Assembly: GCA_021809805.1 (NCBI GenBank)
Contig: JAJZKA010000018.1
Span: 1-35,949, forward strand
Origin: Actinomycetes bacterium
GTDB lineage: Bacteria > Actinomycetota > Acidimicrobiia > Acidimicrobiales > Bog-793
Direction: 5' to 3'
DNA: 35,949 nucleotides
Shown here: positions 17,178 through 25,782 of the stretch, piece by piece
How positions within the stretch are numbered: position 1 is the stretch's first letter
How the letters are laid out: each line of letters begins with the position of its first letter
Program-made: the position numbers and the translations under genes
Notes under the pieces: model-generated
What the model saw: the letters and a program-made list of their open reading frames with translations, nothing else
What the model was told of the DNA's origin: nothing
The model's database searches: none

Positions 17178-18203
17178 GTGGCGACTTACAACGTGGCGGT
17201 GATCGGCGGGGATGGGATTGGTCCTGAGGTCACCGCCGAGGCGCTGAAGGTCGTGGAGGCGACCGGGGTGCGCCTTCAAGTCGTCGACTACGACCTCGGC
17301 GCGGCCCGTTATGTGCGGACCGGGGAGGTCCTGCCCGACAGCGTGCTCGACGAGCTCTCGGCGGCTGACGCGATCTTGCTCGGTGCGATCGGCCCGGCGA
17401 TCGGATCGAACGAGGTGCCCTCCGGCGTGCTCGAGCGCGGGCTGCTCTTGCGCCTGCGCTTCAGCCTCGACCTCTACATCAACCTGCGACCTTTCAACGG
17501 CGTCCCGGGCTCGATCGCGCCGAGCGCCGACTTCGCGGTCGTGCGCGAGAACACCGAGGGCCCCTATGTCGGAGAGGGCGGCCTGTTGCGCCGGGGCACG
17601 CCGAACGAGGTTGCCACCCAGGGCTCGGTCAACACTCGCTTTGGCGTCGAGCGCTGCGTGCGCTTCGCCTTCGAGCTCGCCGAGCGACGCGCGCGGCACT
17701 CGCTGACCTTGGTCCACAAGACCAATGTCCTCACCTTCTCTGGCGATCTGTGGCAGCGGACCTTTCACGACGTCGCCGCCGAGCACCCCGCGGTGAGCAC
17801 CGGCTATCAGCACGTGGACGCTTCGACGATCTATCTCGCCACGGCTGCCGAACGCTACGACGTCATCGTCACCGACAACCTCTTCGGCGACATCCTCACC
17901 GACCTCGCGGGCGCGGTGACGGGCGGGATCGGCCTCGCCGCCTCCGCCAACCTCAACCCGGCGCGCACGGGGCCGTCGATGTTCGAGCCGGTGCATGGCG
18001 CGGCGCACGACATCGTCGGCACCGGGAAGGCGAACCCGCTGGCGGCGATCCGCTCAGCAGGAATGATGCTCGAGTACCTCGGCGAGCTCGACGCCGCCGG
18101 CCGCGTCGAACAGGCGGTGCTGGCATTGCAAGATGAGATCGCCGCTGCCGGCGGCGAATGGACGACGACGGCCATCGGCGACGCCGTCGCAGGGAGGGTG
18201 TGA
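17178..18203 (+). CDS. leuB: 3-Isopropylmalate dehydrogenase
   Basis: NAD-dependent oxidative decarboxylation of 3-isopropylmalate to 2-oxoisocaproate. In organisms with citramalate synthase the same enzyme can handle erythro-3-methylmalate to 2-oxobutyrate. It has 341 residues from the GTG at 17178, which has GAGGAGG about 10 nt upstream and puts [13 protein letters not shown] at the N-terminus as usual; longer readings cross the attenuator. Active-site features: the three substrate-binding arginines in [16 protein letters not shown] and [15 protein letters not shown], lysine in [12 protein letters not shown], Mg aspartates in [15 protein letters not shown], and NAD-binding [18 protein letters not shown]. 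First gene of leuB-ilvE-cimA; ilvE starts 1 nt after its stop. Confidence 0.96.
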   Translation: MATYNVAVIGGDGIGPEVTAEALKVVEATGVRLQVVDYDLGAARYVRTGEVLPDSVLDELSAADAILLGAIGPAIGSNEVPSGVLERGLLLRLRFSLDLYINLRPFNGVPGSIAPSADFAVVRENTEGPYVGEGGLLRRGTPNEVATQGSVNTRFGVERCVRFAFELAERRARHSLTLVHKTNVLTFSGDLWQRTFHDVAAEHPAVSTGYQHVDASTIYLATAAERYDVIVTDNLFGDILTDLAGAVTGGIGLAASANLNPARTGPSMFEPVHGAAHDIVGTGKANPLAAIRSAGMMLEYLGELDAAGRVEQAVLALQDEIAAAGGEWTTTAIGDAVAGRV

Positions 18204-18204
18204 C

Positions 18205-19131
18205 ATGCCGATCATCGCGACGGCCAAGATCTGGATGGACGGCGAGCTCGTCGACTGGGAGCAGGCGACTGTGCATGTGCTCACCCACTCGCTGCACTAC
18301 GGCTCGGGTGTCTTTGAGGGCATTCGCGCCTATCGCACCGACCAGGGCCCGGCGGTCTTCCGCCTGCGCGAGCACCTCGAGCGCTTGGTCCGCTCGGCGC
18401 GCTTGTTGGACATGAAGATGCCCTACTCGCTTGATGAGCTGACCGACGCGGTGAAACAGACCGTGCGCGCGAGCGGGCTGGACGCGTGCTACATCCGGCC
18501 GCTCGCCTACCTCGGCTACGGCGAGATGGGGCTCAACCCCCTGCCGTGCGAGACCCGGGTCTCTGTTGCCGTGTGGCCGTGGGACGCCTACCTCGGTGAC
18601 CATGCGAGCGGCTCGGGCATTCGCTTGAAGATCAGCTCATGGGCGCGCCACGACCCTCGTGCGCTGCCGACGGCGGCCAAGGCGACGGGCTTTTACATCA
18701 ACTCCTCGCTCGCCAAGGTGGAGGCCGTGCGCGCCGGCTACGACGAGGCCTTGATGTGCACGACCGACGGCTATCTCGCTGAGGGCACGGGCGAGAACCT
18801 CTTCATCGTGCGCGACGGCAAGATCTCGACGCCGAACTCCTCGACGGTCGGCGCCCTCGAGGGCATCACCGCCGACGCAGTGGCGAGGATCGCTTCGGAC
18901 CTCGGCTTCGAGGTCTGCCCGGCCCTGCTGCGCCGGGCGGACCTGTATGTCGCCGACGAGGCCTTCCTTACCGGAACGGCAGCCGAGGTCGTGCCGATTG
19001 CTTCGGTTGACGACCACCTCGTCGGCACTGGCGAGCGCGGCCCGGTGACCAAGGCGATCCAGGAGGTGTACCTGGCGGCGGTGCGCGGTGAGCAAGAGCG
19101 CTACAAGGACTGGCTCGACTATGTCGGATGA
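18205..19131 (+). CDS. ilvE: Branched-chain amino acid aminotransferase
   Basis: PLP fold-type IV aminotransferase that completes synthesis of valine, leucine and isoleucine from the 2-oxo acids with glutamate. It has 308 residues from the ATG at 18205, preceded by AGGGAGG. Signatures: HSLHYGSGVFEGIRAY near the N-terminus, PLP lysine K159 in PTAAKATGFYINS, and EGTGENLFIVRDG. A D-amino-acid transaminase or aminodeoxychorismate lyase is less likely given this motif set and the operon. It is sandwiched between leuB (1-nt gap) and cimA (11-nt overlap), so all three are translated from one message under the Val/Ile attenuator. Confidence 0.96.
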   Translation: MPIIATAKIWMDGELVDWEQATVHVLTHSLHYGSGVFEGIRAYRTDQGPAVFRLREHLERLVRSARLLDMKMPYSLDELTDAVKQTVRASGLDACYIRPLAYLGYGEMGLNPLPCETRVSVAVWPWDAYLGDHASGSGIRLKISSWARHDPRALPTAAKATGFYINSSLAKVEAVRAGYDEALMCTTDGYLAEGTGENLFIVRDGKISTPNSSTVGALEGITADAVARIASDLGFEVCPALLRRADLYVADEAFLTGTAAEVVPIASVDDHLVGTGERGPVTKAIQEVYLAAVRGEQERYKDWLDYVG

Positions 19132-20890
19132 GCACCACGAGCACCGAGCCGGCGGCCCGTCGTCGCCAGGCCAAAGGCACGACGCGGCGAGCGCCCATCA
19201 CGACGCGAAGGTGCCGGTCGAGCTTCCCCGCTCCGTAGAGGTCTACGACACGACGCTTCGCGACGGCTCCCAGCAAGAGGGGATGTCGCTCACCGTCGAC
19301 GACAAGCTGAAGGTCGCCGAGCAGCTCGATCATCTCGGCGTCGCCTACATCGAGGGCGGGTGGCCAGGGGCCAACCCGAAGGACGACGAGTTCTTCCAAC
19401 GAGCACGCGACGAGCTGAAGCTCGCCCGCTCGACCCTCGTCGCCTTCGGTGCGACGCGCCGTGCCGGCCTCACGGCCGACGCTGACGCGGGACTCGGGGC
19501 GCTGCTCGCCGCCGAGACTGACGTCGTCTGCCTGGTCGCCAAGGCATCGGCCCTGCAGGTCCGGGTGGCGCTGCGCACCACGCCCGAGGAGGCCGTGGCC
19601 ATGGTGAGCGACTCGGTGGCGTTCCTGCGCGCCGAGGGTCGCCGGGTGATGCTCGATGCCGAGCACTTCTTCGACGGGTACCGGGCAGATCCCGAATTCG
19701 CGCTGGCGGTGCTCGCCGCGGCCGAGGCTGCCGGTGCGGAGGCCCTCGTGCTGTGCGACACCAACGGCGGCACCCTGCCCGATGCGGTCGAAGAGACGGT
19801 GAGCACGGTGCGTGCGCGCGTTGGGACCGGGCTCGGCGTCCATTTCCACAACGACTCGGGTTGCGCCGTGGCCAACAGCCTGATCGCCGTGCGCTGCGGA
19901 GCGACCCAGGTCCAGGGCTGCGTCAACGGCTACGGCGAGCGCGCCGGCAACGCGGACCTATCGGCGACCATCGCCAACTTGAGCCTCAAGATGGGCGTCG
20001 AGACCATCCCGCGCGAGCGCCTCGAGCTGGTCACGCCGGTCGCCCGCCACGTCGCAGAGGTGGTCAACGTCGCGCTCGACCCTCAGCGGGCCTACGTGGG
20101 CACCGCGGCGTTCGCCCACAAGGCGGGGCTCCACACCTCGGCGATCGCCCGGCTGCCCGAAGCCTACGAGCACATCCGGCCCGAGCTTGTCGGCAACGGC
20201 AACCGGGTCGTGGTGAGCGAGCTGTCGGGGCGCTCCACCATCTCGCTGAAGGCCACCGAGCTCGGCATCGATCTCGACTCCGCCGCCGCCGGTGAGGTGG
20301 TCGAGACCTTGAAGCGCCTCGAGCACGAGGGTTACCACTTCGAAGTTGCCGACGGCTCGCTCGAGCTGTTGATGCGGGCGGCGGCCGGCTCCGACGGCCG
20401 GCTCGACCGTTTCTTTACGATCGAGTCCTACCGGGTGACCACCGACTGGCGGGCGGACCCGCCCGGCCGCGCGGAGCGCGCCGTCCCGGCTGCCGAGCTG
20501 GTCCACCCCTGGTCGGCACCGGGCGCGCTCGTCACCGAGGCAACGGTCAAGGTGCGCGTGGGCGACGAGCGGGTCGTCGCGACTGCCGAGGGCAATGGTC
20601 CGGTACACGCCCTTGACCAGGCCCTTCGTCAGGCGATCGGCCCGTTCTTCCCCGAGCTCGAGCACATGCGCCTCACGGACTACCGGGTGCGCGTGCTCGA
20701 CACCGCCAAGGGCACGGGGGCGGTTACCCGGGTGCTCCTCGACGTCACCGACGCCGAGGGGAGCTGGTCGACGATCGGGGTGTCCGAGAACGTCATCGAG
20801 TCCTCCTGGGAGGCGCTCGTCGACGGCATCGTCTACGGGCTCCTCCGGGCCGCTGCCGTGGGGACGACTAGCATCTCCGAGCGGTCATGA
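19121..20890 (+). CDS. cimA: (R)-Citramalate synthase
   Basis: Condenses pyruvate with acetyl-CoA to (R)-citramalate, opening the threonine-independent route to 2-oxobutyrate and isoleucine. It has 589 residues: a short His-rich N-terminus, the DRE-TIM metallolyase barrel with VYDTTLRDGSQQEGMSLT, HFHNDSGCAVANS and NGYGERAGNADLS, a linker with HKAGLHTSAI, and a C-terminal regulatory domain (about 420-560) of the LeuA dimer type. The barrel motif YIEGGWPGANPKD matches the citramalate synthase branch (CimA), not LeuA (separate gene here) or homocitrate synthase. The ATG at 19121 overlaps the end of ilvE; a GTG at 19088 is possible but would lengthen an unconserved N-terminus. Isoleucine feedback through the C-terminal domain is expected from the family. 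Confidence 0.94.
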   Translation: MSDEHHEHRAGGPSSPGQRHDAASAHHDAKVPVELPRSVEVYDTTLRDGSQQEGMSLTVDDKLKVAEQLDHLGVAYIEGGWPGANPKDDEFFQRARDELKLARSTLVAFGATRRAGLTADADAGLGALLAAETDVVCLVAKASALQVRVALRTTPEEAVAMVSDSVAFLRAEGRRVMLDAEHFFDGYRADPEFALAVLAAAEAAGAEALVLCDTNGGTLPDAVEETVSTVRARVGTGLGVHFHNDSGCAVANSLIAVRCGATQVQGCVNGYGERAGNADLSATIANLSLKMGVETIPRERLELVTPVARHVAEVVNVALDPQRAYVGTAAFAHKAGLHTSAIARLPEAYEHIRPELVGNGNRVVVSELSGRSTISLKATELGIDLDSAAAGEVVETLKRLEHEGYHFEVADGSLELLMRAAAGSDGRLDRFFTIESYRVTTDWRADPPGRAERAVPAAELVHPWSAPGALVTEATVKVRVGDERVVATAEGNGPVHALDQALRQAIGPFFPELEHMRLTDYRVRVLDTAKGTGAVTRVLLDVTDAEGSWSTIGVSENVIESSWEALVDGIVYGLLRAAAVGTTSISERS

Positions 20891-21405
20891 CGCAGCCCAA
20901 GTACGTCCCCATTCCGCTCGAGGACAATGTCCGCCCCGGCTATCACCTGCCGACCGCACGGGCCTGGACGCCGGACCACCGCCCGGCCGAGCATGTCCCC
21001 GGGCGCCGAGCGCCGCGGGCAGGCGCCGGAGCCCCGGGTCCAGACCAGGGCTATGCGCTCCGTCTCGCCAGGCGCTTTGCCGACCGCCTCGTGCTGAGCG
21101 AGCACGAGCACGAGCACGACGTCCTGGTCGGGGCCGTGATGCTCGCCATGCGGCGGGCCGCGCTCTTTGGCCGCGCTCCGGTTGCCACCGATCTCGAGGC
21201 CGTTCTCGGGCTCTTCGGCTTCCTCGACACCGCCCCCGCCGAGCTCGTCGAACTGCGCCGCCGGCTCTTTGGTGGGGTGAGCCATGACTACTGGGACCAG
21301 CGTGCCGTCGCTGCCAGCGTCTCCGAGGACACCTTGAAGCTGCCGGCGGCCGAGCTCACCGTCGCCAAGGGCCGCTGGCGTGAGCTCGCCACGACGACCG
21401 GCTGA
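20887..21405 (+). CDS. Hypothetical protein translationally coupled to cimA
   Basis: A 172-residue soluble protein that I do not recognise. It starts with an ATGA overlap of the cimA stop, which predicts translation from the leuB-ilvE-cimA message. The N-terminal 60 residues are Pro/Arg/Gly-rich and probably disordered (VPIPLEDNVRPGYHLPTARA near the start). From about residue 58 on it looks helical (YALRLARRFADRLVL, DVLVGAVMLAMRRAALFGR, TDLEAVLGLFGFLD), with an odd HEHEHEHD stretch (residues about 73-79) that could bind metal. No membrane segment or signal peptide is seen. Context suggests a branched-chain link, but coupling alone does not prove it. Confidence 0.75.
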   Translation: MTQPKYVPIPLEDNVRPGYHLPTARAWTPDHRPAEHVPGRRAPRAGAGAPGPDQGYALRLARRFADRLVLSEHEHEHDVLVGAVMLAMRRAALFGRAPVATDLEAVLGLFGFLDTAPAELVELRRRLFGGVSHDYWDQRAVAASVSEDTLKLPAAELTVAKGRWRELATTTG

Positions 21406-21496
21406 GTTGCGATATCGGCCTCCGCTCGGCCGTGGCGATCACTAGCCTTAGCCGTGGGCGATGTCACGAGGTGGCAGCGTCCTTTTGGAGGCAGTG

Positions 21497-21790
21497 ATGG
21501 GCGTAATGGACAAGCTCAAGGCGCAGGCGAGTCAGTTCGCCGAGCGAGCCCAGGAGGCAGGCAAGGCCGGACAGGCCAAGCTCGAGGCGCTCCAGGCCCG
21601 CCGCAAGGCCGACCATCTCTGCGAGGAGCTCGGCCGGCTGACCTACCGGGCACGGACCGGGGAGGGGACTCCGGGCGACGATCGCAAGATGAGCGACCTC
21701 GTCGAGCAGCTCCGCCAGTACGAGGCGGAGTACGGATCGCTCGACGAGCCGATCCACGGCGCGGACGGCGAGACGCCCCCGGACGCCTAG
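21497..21790 (+). CDS. Small coiled-coil-like protein, unknown function
   Basis: A 97-residue, highly charged, Ala/Gln/Lys/Glu-rich protein. The first half (MGVMDKLKAQASQFAERAQE onward to about 45) and a segment near 63-76 look like amphipathic helices with coiled-coil character; the acidic C-terminus (about 77-97) is probably disordered. GGAGG five nt before the ATG at 21497 fixes the start; longer in-frame readings lack a Shine-Dalgarno. A TAGCCT -10-like box (about 21443) lies upstream. No named family recognised. It stands between the cimA-linked gene and the MscS-like channel. Confidence 0.7.
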   Translation: MGVMDKLKAQASQFAERAQEAGKAGQAKLEALQARRKADHLCEELGRLTYRARTGEGTPGDDRKMSDLVEQLRQYEAEYGSLDEPIHGADGETPPDA

Positions 21791-21858
21791 GAACGCCTGG
21801 GAACGTGCGCCGCGTCGCCATCGTCACCGTGGTGGGGGTCGCGCACTAGCCTCGGTGG

Positions 21859-21886
21859 CCGGTGGGCGCGTCGCGGCGCCCACCGG
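21859..21886. terminator. 11-bp GC stem-loop between small gene and mscS-like gene
   Basis: CCGGTGGGCGC (21859-21869) pairs perfectly with GCGCCCACCGG (21876-21886) around a 6-nt loop. It lies after a TAGCCT box (about 21847) and 60 bp before the channel gene, so it may be a terminator without a T-run or a 5'-UTR hairpin of the next message. Confidence 0.4.
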
Positions 21887-21946
21887 GCGCGTTCGCGCGA
21901 GTCGCTGGTCCCGGAGGCGAGATGACGGCGGAGAGGGCAACGGCAC

Positions 21947-22795
21947 ATGACCGCGCCCCCGGCTGAGGATCGCCGAGCGCGCCTTGGCCTTTCCAAGGAG
22001 AATCGGCGCGCCGGGCGGCTGCACCTCGTCTTCTCCTTGTTCTACGGCGCCGTCGCGATCGCGGGGTTCGCGCTCGGCTCGACCGAGCACGGCTTCCATG
22101 AGGGCGAGCTCGAAAAGAACGTCATCACGGGGGCCTGCCTCGCCGCTTTTTTGATCTTCGGCATGCTCGGCACCAAGCGGATCGCGAAGGCGACCGCCGC
22201 GCTGATGACGGTGCGCGCCGCGCGCGCCGCGGGGGCGGCGGTTCGCCTGCTCGTGACGGCGGTCGGCTACCTCGTCGTCCTCTTCGGCAGCCTCGGCCTG
22301 ATCGGCGTCAACGCCGGGCGGCTGCTCGTGGGTGGCACGGTTGCCGGCGTGGTGCTCGGCATTGCCGCCCAACAGAGCCTCTCGAACGTCTTCGCCGGCT
22401 TCGTGCTCTCCGTGGCGCGTCCCTTCGCGGTCGGTGACCACATCCGGGTGCGGGCTGGCGCCTTGAACGGCCCTTTTGACGGCGTGGTGCTCGGGATGAG
22501 CTTGACCTACGTCACCTTGTTCGTCGAAGGCGGCGTGCTCAAAGTGCCCAACTCCGCCATGCTCGCTGCGGGGGTGGGTCAGTATCCGGCCAAGGACCGC
22601 TCGGTGGTGGACGCGGCTCGCGCCGCCGGGGCACCCTTCACCCCGCCCCAGGGAATCGCCGCCGTCCCGGGTCCCCCCTCGCCGCAGGCTCCGGCGTCCG
22701 GCCAACCTCCGCGTCCCAGCGGAACGCCGCCCGCGGCGCCAGCGGACGAGGCGCCGCTGCCGGCTGGCCCGGAGCCTGGCGCTGCCACGCATTGA
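21947..22795 (+). CDS. MscS-family mechanosensitive channel, short form with Pro-rich tail
   Basis: A 282-residue membrane protein. Hydrophobic segments lie near 26-45 (HLVFSLFYGAVAIAGFAL), 60-77, 98-118 and 123-155, the last being the MscS pore helix and following loop: GVVLGIAAQQSLSNVFAGF, then VARPFAVGDHIRVR. The beta domain continues to LKVPNSAML, but the alpha/beta C-terminal cage domain of E. coli MscS is missing. Instead the protein ends in about 70 Pro/Ala-rich, probably disordered residues (from about 215). MscS relatives release solutes on hypo-osmotic shock; whether this short form gates cannot be told. GGAGAGGG precedes the ATG. The N-terminal 20 residues are charged and cytoplasmic. 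Confidence 0.82.
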   Translation: MTAPPAEDRRARLGLSKENRRAGRLHLVFSLFYGAVAIAGFALGSTEHGFHEGELEKNVITGACLAAFLIFGMLGTKRIAKATAALMTVRAARAAGAAVRLLVTAVGYLVVLFGSLGLIGVNAGRLLVGGTVAGVVLGIAAQQSLSNVFAGFVLSVARPFAVGDHIRVRAGALNGPFDGVVLGMSLTYVTLFVEGGVLKVPNSAMLAAGVGQYPAKDRSVVDAARAAGAPFTPPQGIAAVPGPPSPQAPASGQPPRPSGTPPAAPADEAPLPAGPEPGAATH

Positions 22796-22883
22796 GATCG
22801 GGTGCCAGCGGGCCTGCGAAGATGAGCACCCTGGCGGTGTCACCGCCGGGACGGGACGAGGATCAGAGAGCGAGCCGAGGACG

Positions 22884-23861
22884 ATGAGCACCCTGCTGCC
22901 AGAGATCGAGGTGGAGGCGAGCGCCCCGATCGTTGAGACCGATGCACTCGGGATCGGCACGGTCCGTGCCCGCACGACCCGGGTCAGTCAGGTGGTCACC
23001 TTGGTGGCGGTGATCGTGCCTGCTGGCGGCGTGCTCTCGGCAGCGGGACTGGCCTGGGGGGTCGCCTTCCGGCCGCTCGACTTGTGGTGCTTCCTCGGCT
23101 TCTACGTGCTGACCGGGCTCGGGATCACCGTCGGCTACCACCGCCTCTTCACGCACCGCTCCTTCGAGGCGGCGCCACCGATCCGCGTGGCGCTTGCGAT
23201 CCTTGGAGCGATGACGTTGCAGGGCCCGGTCACCCAGTGGGTGACCGACCACCGCAAGCACCACGCCCGCTCGGACGCGGAGGGGGACCCGCACTCGCCG
23301 CACCTTTCGGGTCCCGGCGTGCTCGGCACGATCCGCGGCCTCGCCCACGCGCACGTCGGCTGGCTGTTCGCCACCAAGGGCATGGAGCGCGGAGAGCGCT
23401 ATGCGCGAGACCTCTATGAGGACCGGGCGATTCGCCTCGTCGACCGCCTCTACCTGGTGTGGGTGCTGGCCTCGGTTGGCCTGCCCTTCCTTGTCGGCCT
23501 GGCGGTGACGGGCAGCACAGATCGAGCGCTCGAGGTGATGGTCTGGGCGGGACTGGTGCGGATCTTTGCCTTCGAGCACGCCACCTTCTCGGTCAACTCG
23601 ATCTGCCACACCTTTGGTCGGCGTCCCTACGAGGCCCGCGACGAGAGCCGGAACAACTGGGTCGTCGCGCTCTTGACCTTCGGCGAGGGCTGGCACAACA
23701 ACCACCACGCCTTCCCGCGCTCGGCGCGCCACGGCCTCGAGCGTGCCCAGGTCGACGTCTCCTGGATGGTCATCGCGCTGCTCGCTCGCTGCGGCCTGGC
23801 GTCGAGCATGCGGCTCCCGACGCCGGCCCAGCGCGCCCACGTCGCTCTCGCCAAGCGCTGA
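22884..23861 (+). CDS. Membrane fatty acid (acyl-CoA/acyl-lipid) desaturase
   Basis: Di-iron membrane desaturase with 325 residues. The three histidine boxes are intact: H86-x4-H91 (HRLFTHRSF), H123-x2-H126-H127 (DHRKHHA) and H271-x2-H274-H275 (GWHNNHHAF). Hydrophobic segments flank them at about 35-80, 93-110, 188-210 and 215-235. The pattern is that of stearoyl-CoA/delta-9 desaturases (OLE1/DesC-like), which put a double bond in C16/C18 chains with O2 and an electron donor. The donor (ferredoxin or rubredoxin) and exact substrate are not visible. A GAGG precedes the ATG. It lies 88 bp after the channel gene; both concern membrane state, but joint regulation is not shown. Confidence 0.9.
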   Translation: MSTLLPEIEVEASAPIVETDALGIGTVRARTTRVSQVVTLVAVIVPAGGVLSAAGLAWGVAFRPLDLWCFLGFYVLTGLGITVGYHRLFTHRSFEAAPPIRVALAILGAMTLQGPVTQWVTDHRKHHARSDAEGDPHSPHLSGPGVLGTIRGLAHAHVGWLFATKGMERGERYARDLYEDRAIRLVDRLYLVWVLASVGLPFLVGLAVTGSTDRALEVMVWAGLVRIFAFEHATFSVNSICHTFGRRPYEARDESRNNWVVALLTFGEGWHNNHHAFPRSARHGLERAQVDVSWMVIALLARCGLASSMRLPTPAQRAHVALAKR

Positions 23862-23987
23862 ACGTCGCGCCGCACTGCCCCGCTCGGGGTGCCCGCTACG
23901 GTGGTGTGGAGGCCTTCCGCCCACAGGGTGCGACCGGCTGCCCCGCTCTTGAGCCCGCTGGCACGCGGGCAGGCCTGGTGAACCGCG

Positions 23988-25589
23988 ATGTTGAGCACCC
24001 AAGAACTCGAGATCAGCATTGGCGGCCGGACGCTCGTGTCCCCGGTGTCCTTCCGCATCGGTCCGGGCGAGCGCGTCGGCTTGGTCGGTCGCAACGGTGC
24101 CGGCAAGACGACCCTGACCAAGGTGCTGGCCGGTGAGGCGACGGCAAGCGGGGGAGAGGTGCGGCGCTCAGCGCCCGTTGCCTACCTGCCCCAGGACCCG
24201 CGCACGGGCGACTTGGACGTCCTCGCCCGGGACCGCGTGCTCTCGGCGCGCGGCCTCGACCGTCTCGCTGATGAGCTGGCCGACGCCGCGGCGAAGATGG
24301 GGACCGCTGACGACGCCGGCCGGGACGACGCGATGCGCCGCTACGAGCGAGCCGAGCACCGCTTCGACGCCCTCGGCGGCTGGGCAGCCCAGGCCGAGGC
24401 GGAGTCGATCACCTCGAGCCTCGGACTCGAGGCGCGGGTGCTGGAACAGCCGCTGCGCACCCTTTCTGGGGGCCAGAGACGCCGCGTCGAGCTCGCTCGC
24501 GTCCTGTTCTCGGGTGCCGCCACGCTGCTGCTCGACGAGCCGACGAACCACCTCGACGCAGACTCGATCGCCTGGCTGCGCACCTATCTGCGCGGCTATG
24601 AGGGCGGCCTGATGCTGATCAGCCACGACACCGGGCTGCTCGAGGCCACGGTGAACCGCGTCTTCCACCTCGATGCCAACCGCCAGGAACTCGACGTCTA
24701 CAACGTCGGCTGGAAGCGTTACCTCGAACAACAAGCGGCCGATGACCGACGTCGCCACCGGGAGCGGGCGAACGCCGAGCGGCGCATCGCCGTGCTGCGC
24801 GCCCAGGCGGACCGGATGCGCGCCACCGCCACCAAGGCGCGCGCCGCCCATCAACTCGATCGTCGCGCCGGCCGCCTCGCCGAGGGCCTCGCCGAGGTCC
24901 GCCAGAAAGAGAAGGTCGCCCGACTGCGCTTTCCCGAGCCGGCGCCGTGTGGCCGCACGCCGCTCTCGGCGCGCGGGCTCGGCCGCCACTACGGGTCGCT
25001 CGAGGTCTTCTCCGATGTCGACCTGGCGATCGACCGCTCCAGTCGCGTCGTGATTCTCGGCCTGAACGGCGCCGGCAAGACCACCTTGTTGCGGATCCTC
25101 GCCGGGGTGGACCAGCCCGATAGCGGAGAGGTGATCCACGGCCACGGCCTGCAGCTCGGCTACTACGCCCAAGAGCACGAGACGCTCGATCCTCATGGGG
25201 GGGTGTTCGCCAACCTGCGGGCAGCCGCTCCGGCGCAGATGACCGACGCTGACCTGCGCGGGGTGCTCGGAGCGTTCCTGTTCGGCGGCGACCGGATGGA
25301 TCAGCCGGCCGGCACCCTGTCTGGGGGCGAGAAGACGCGCCTCGCCCTCGCCGCCCTCGTGGTCTCCTCGGCGAACGTGCTGTTGCTCGATGAGCCGACG
25401 AACAACCTGGACCCGGCGAGCCGCACCGAGGTGCTCAACTCGCTACGGAACTACCGCGGTGCGGTGGTGCTCGTGACCCATGACCCCGGGGCGGTCGAGG
25501 CGCTCGCTCCTGAGCGTGTGCTGCTCATGCCCGACGGGGTCGAGGACCACTGGAACCAGGAGTTCGCCGACCTGATCGCGCTCGCCTGA
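23988..25589 (+). CDS. ABC-F family ATPase
   Basis: A 533-residue protein with two nucleotide-binding domains and no membrane segment, hence ABC-F, which acts on the ribosome. Domain 1: Walker A GRNGAGKTT, signature LSGGQRRR, Walker B LLLDEPTNHLD. Domain 2: GLNGAGKTT, LSGGEKTR, LLLDEPTNNLD. The inter-domain linker (about 240-310) is basic and helical (DRRRHRERANAERRIAVLRA), as in the P-site tRNA-interaction motif. Family roles include translation-state throttling and antibiotic resistance; the substrate here is open. No strong Shine-Dalgarno precedes the ATG; a TACGGT -10-like box lies near 23895. It ends 193 bp before the protease gene. Confidence 0.92.
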   Translation: MLSTQELEISIGGRTLVSPVSFRIGPGERVGLVGRNGAGKTTLTKVLAGEATASGGEVRRSAPVAYLPQDPRTGDLDVLARDRVLSARGLDRLADELADAAAKMGTADDAGRDDAMRRYERAEHRFDALGGWAAQAEAESITSSLGLEARVLEQPLRTLSGGQRRRVELARVLFSGAATLLLDEPTNHLDADSIAWLRTYLRGYEGGLMLISHDTGLLEATVNRVFHLDANRQELDVYNVGWKRYLEQQAADDRRRHRERANAERRIAVLRAQADRMRATATKARAAHQLDRRAGRLAEGLAEVRQKEKVARLRFPEPAPCGRTPLSARGLGRHYGSLEVFSDVDLAIDRSSRVVILGLNGAGKTTLLRILAGVDQPDSGEVIHGHGLQLGYYAQEHETLDPHGGVFANLRAAAPAQMTDADLRGVLGAFLFGGDRMDQPAGTLSGGEKTRLALAALVVSSANVLLLDEPTNNLDPASRTEVLNSLRNYRGAVVLVTHDPGAVEALAPERVLLMPDGVEDHWNQEFADLIALA

Positions 25590-25632
25590 GCTCTTGCGGC
25601 GGGGCGGCGTTCGAATCGTCCGGCGCGACATT

Positions 25633-25668
25633 CACAGGTAACGCTCAGGGCTTGCTCAGAGCCGTCAG
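25633..25668 (+). promoter_or_regulatory. Phased NCAG repeats upstream of the HtrA-like gene
   Basis: CACAG (25633-25637), CTCAG (25644-25648) and CTCAG (25655-25659) are spaced exactly 11 bp apart, with a fourth GTCAG at 25664-25668. Direct repeats one helical turn apart are the usual operator form of OmpR-family response regulators. A link to an envelope-stress two-component system is inferred; no regulator gene lies in the window. Confidence 0.45.
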
Positions 25669-25714
25669 AACGAGCGGGGTCAAGATCAATGACATCAGGT
25701 GCGAAGCGGGCACC

Positions 25715-25767
25715 GGCGGGCGAGATGCCTTCGCCCGCCTCGAGGCGATGGCTGTCCGATGACAGCC
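25715..25767 (+). promoter_or_regulatory. Two stem-loops in the 5' region of the HtrA-like gene
   Basis: GGCGGGCGA (25715-25723) pairs with TCGCCCGCC (25731-25739); GGCTGTC (25750-25756) pairs with GACAGCC (25761-25767) around a 4-nt loop. The second ends 5 nt before the Shine-Dalgarno TAGGAG. They could end the ABC-F transcript or structure the protease mRNA leader. Confidence 0.45.
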
Positions 25768-25782
25768 CGGTTAGGAGCGAAG

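Noticed and set aside
16914-18008. Upstream extension of the DUF1707 frame across the leuB region
   Set aside because: The extension is antisense to the leuB attenuator and leuB; the conserved domain begins just after the GTG at 16913.
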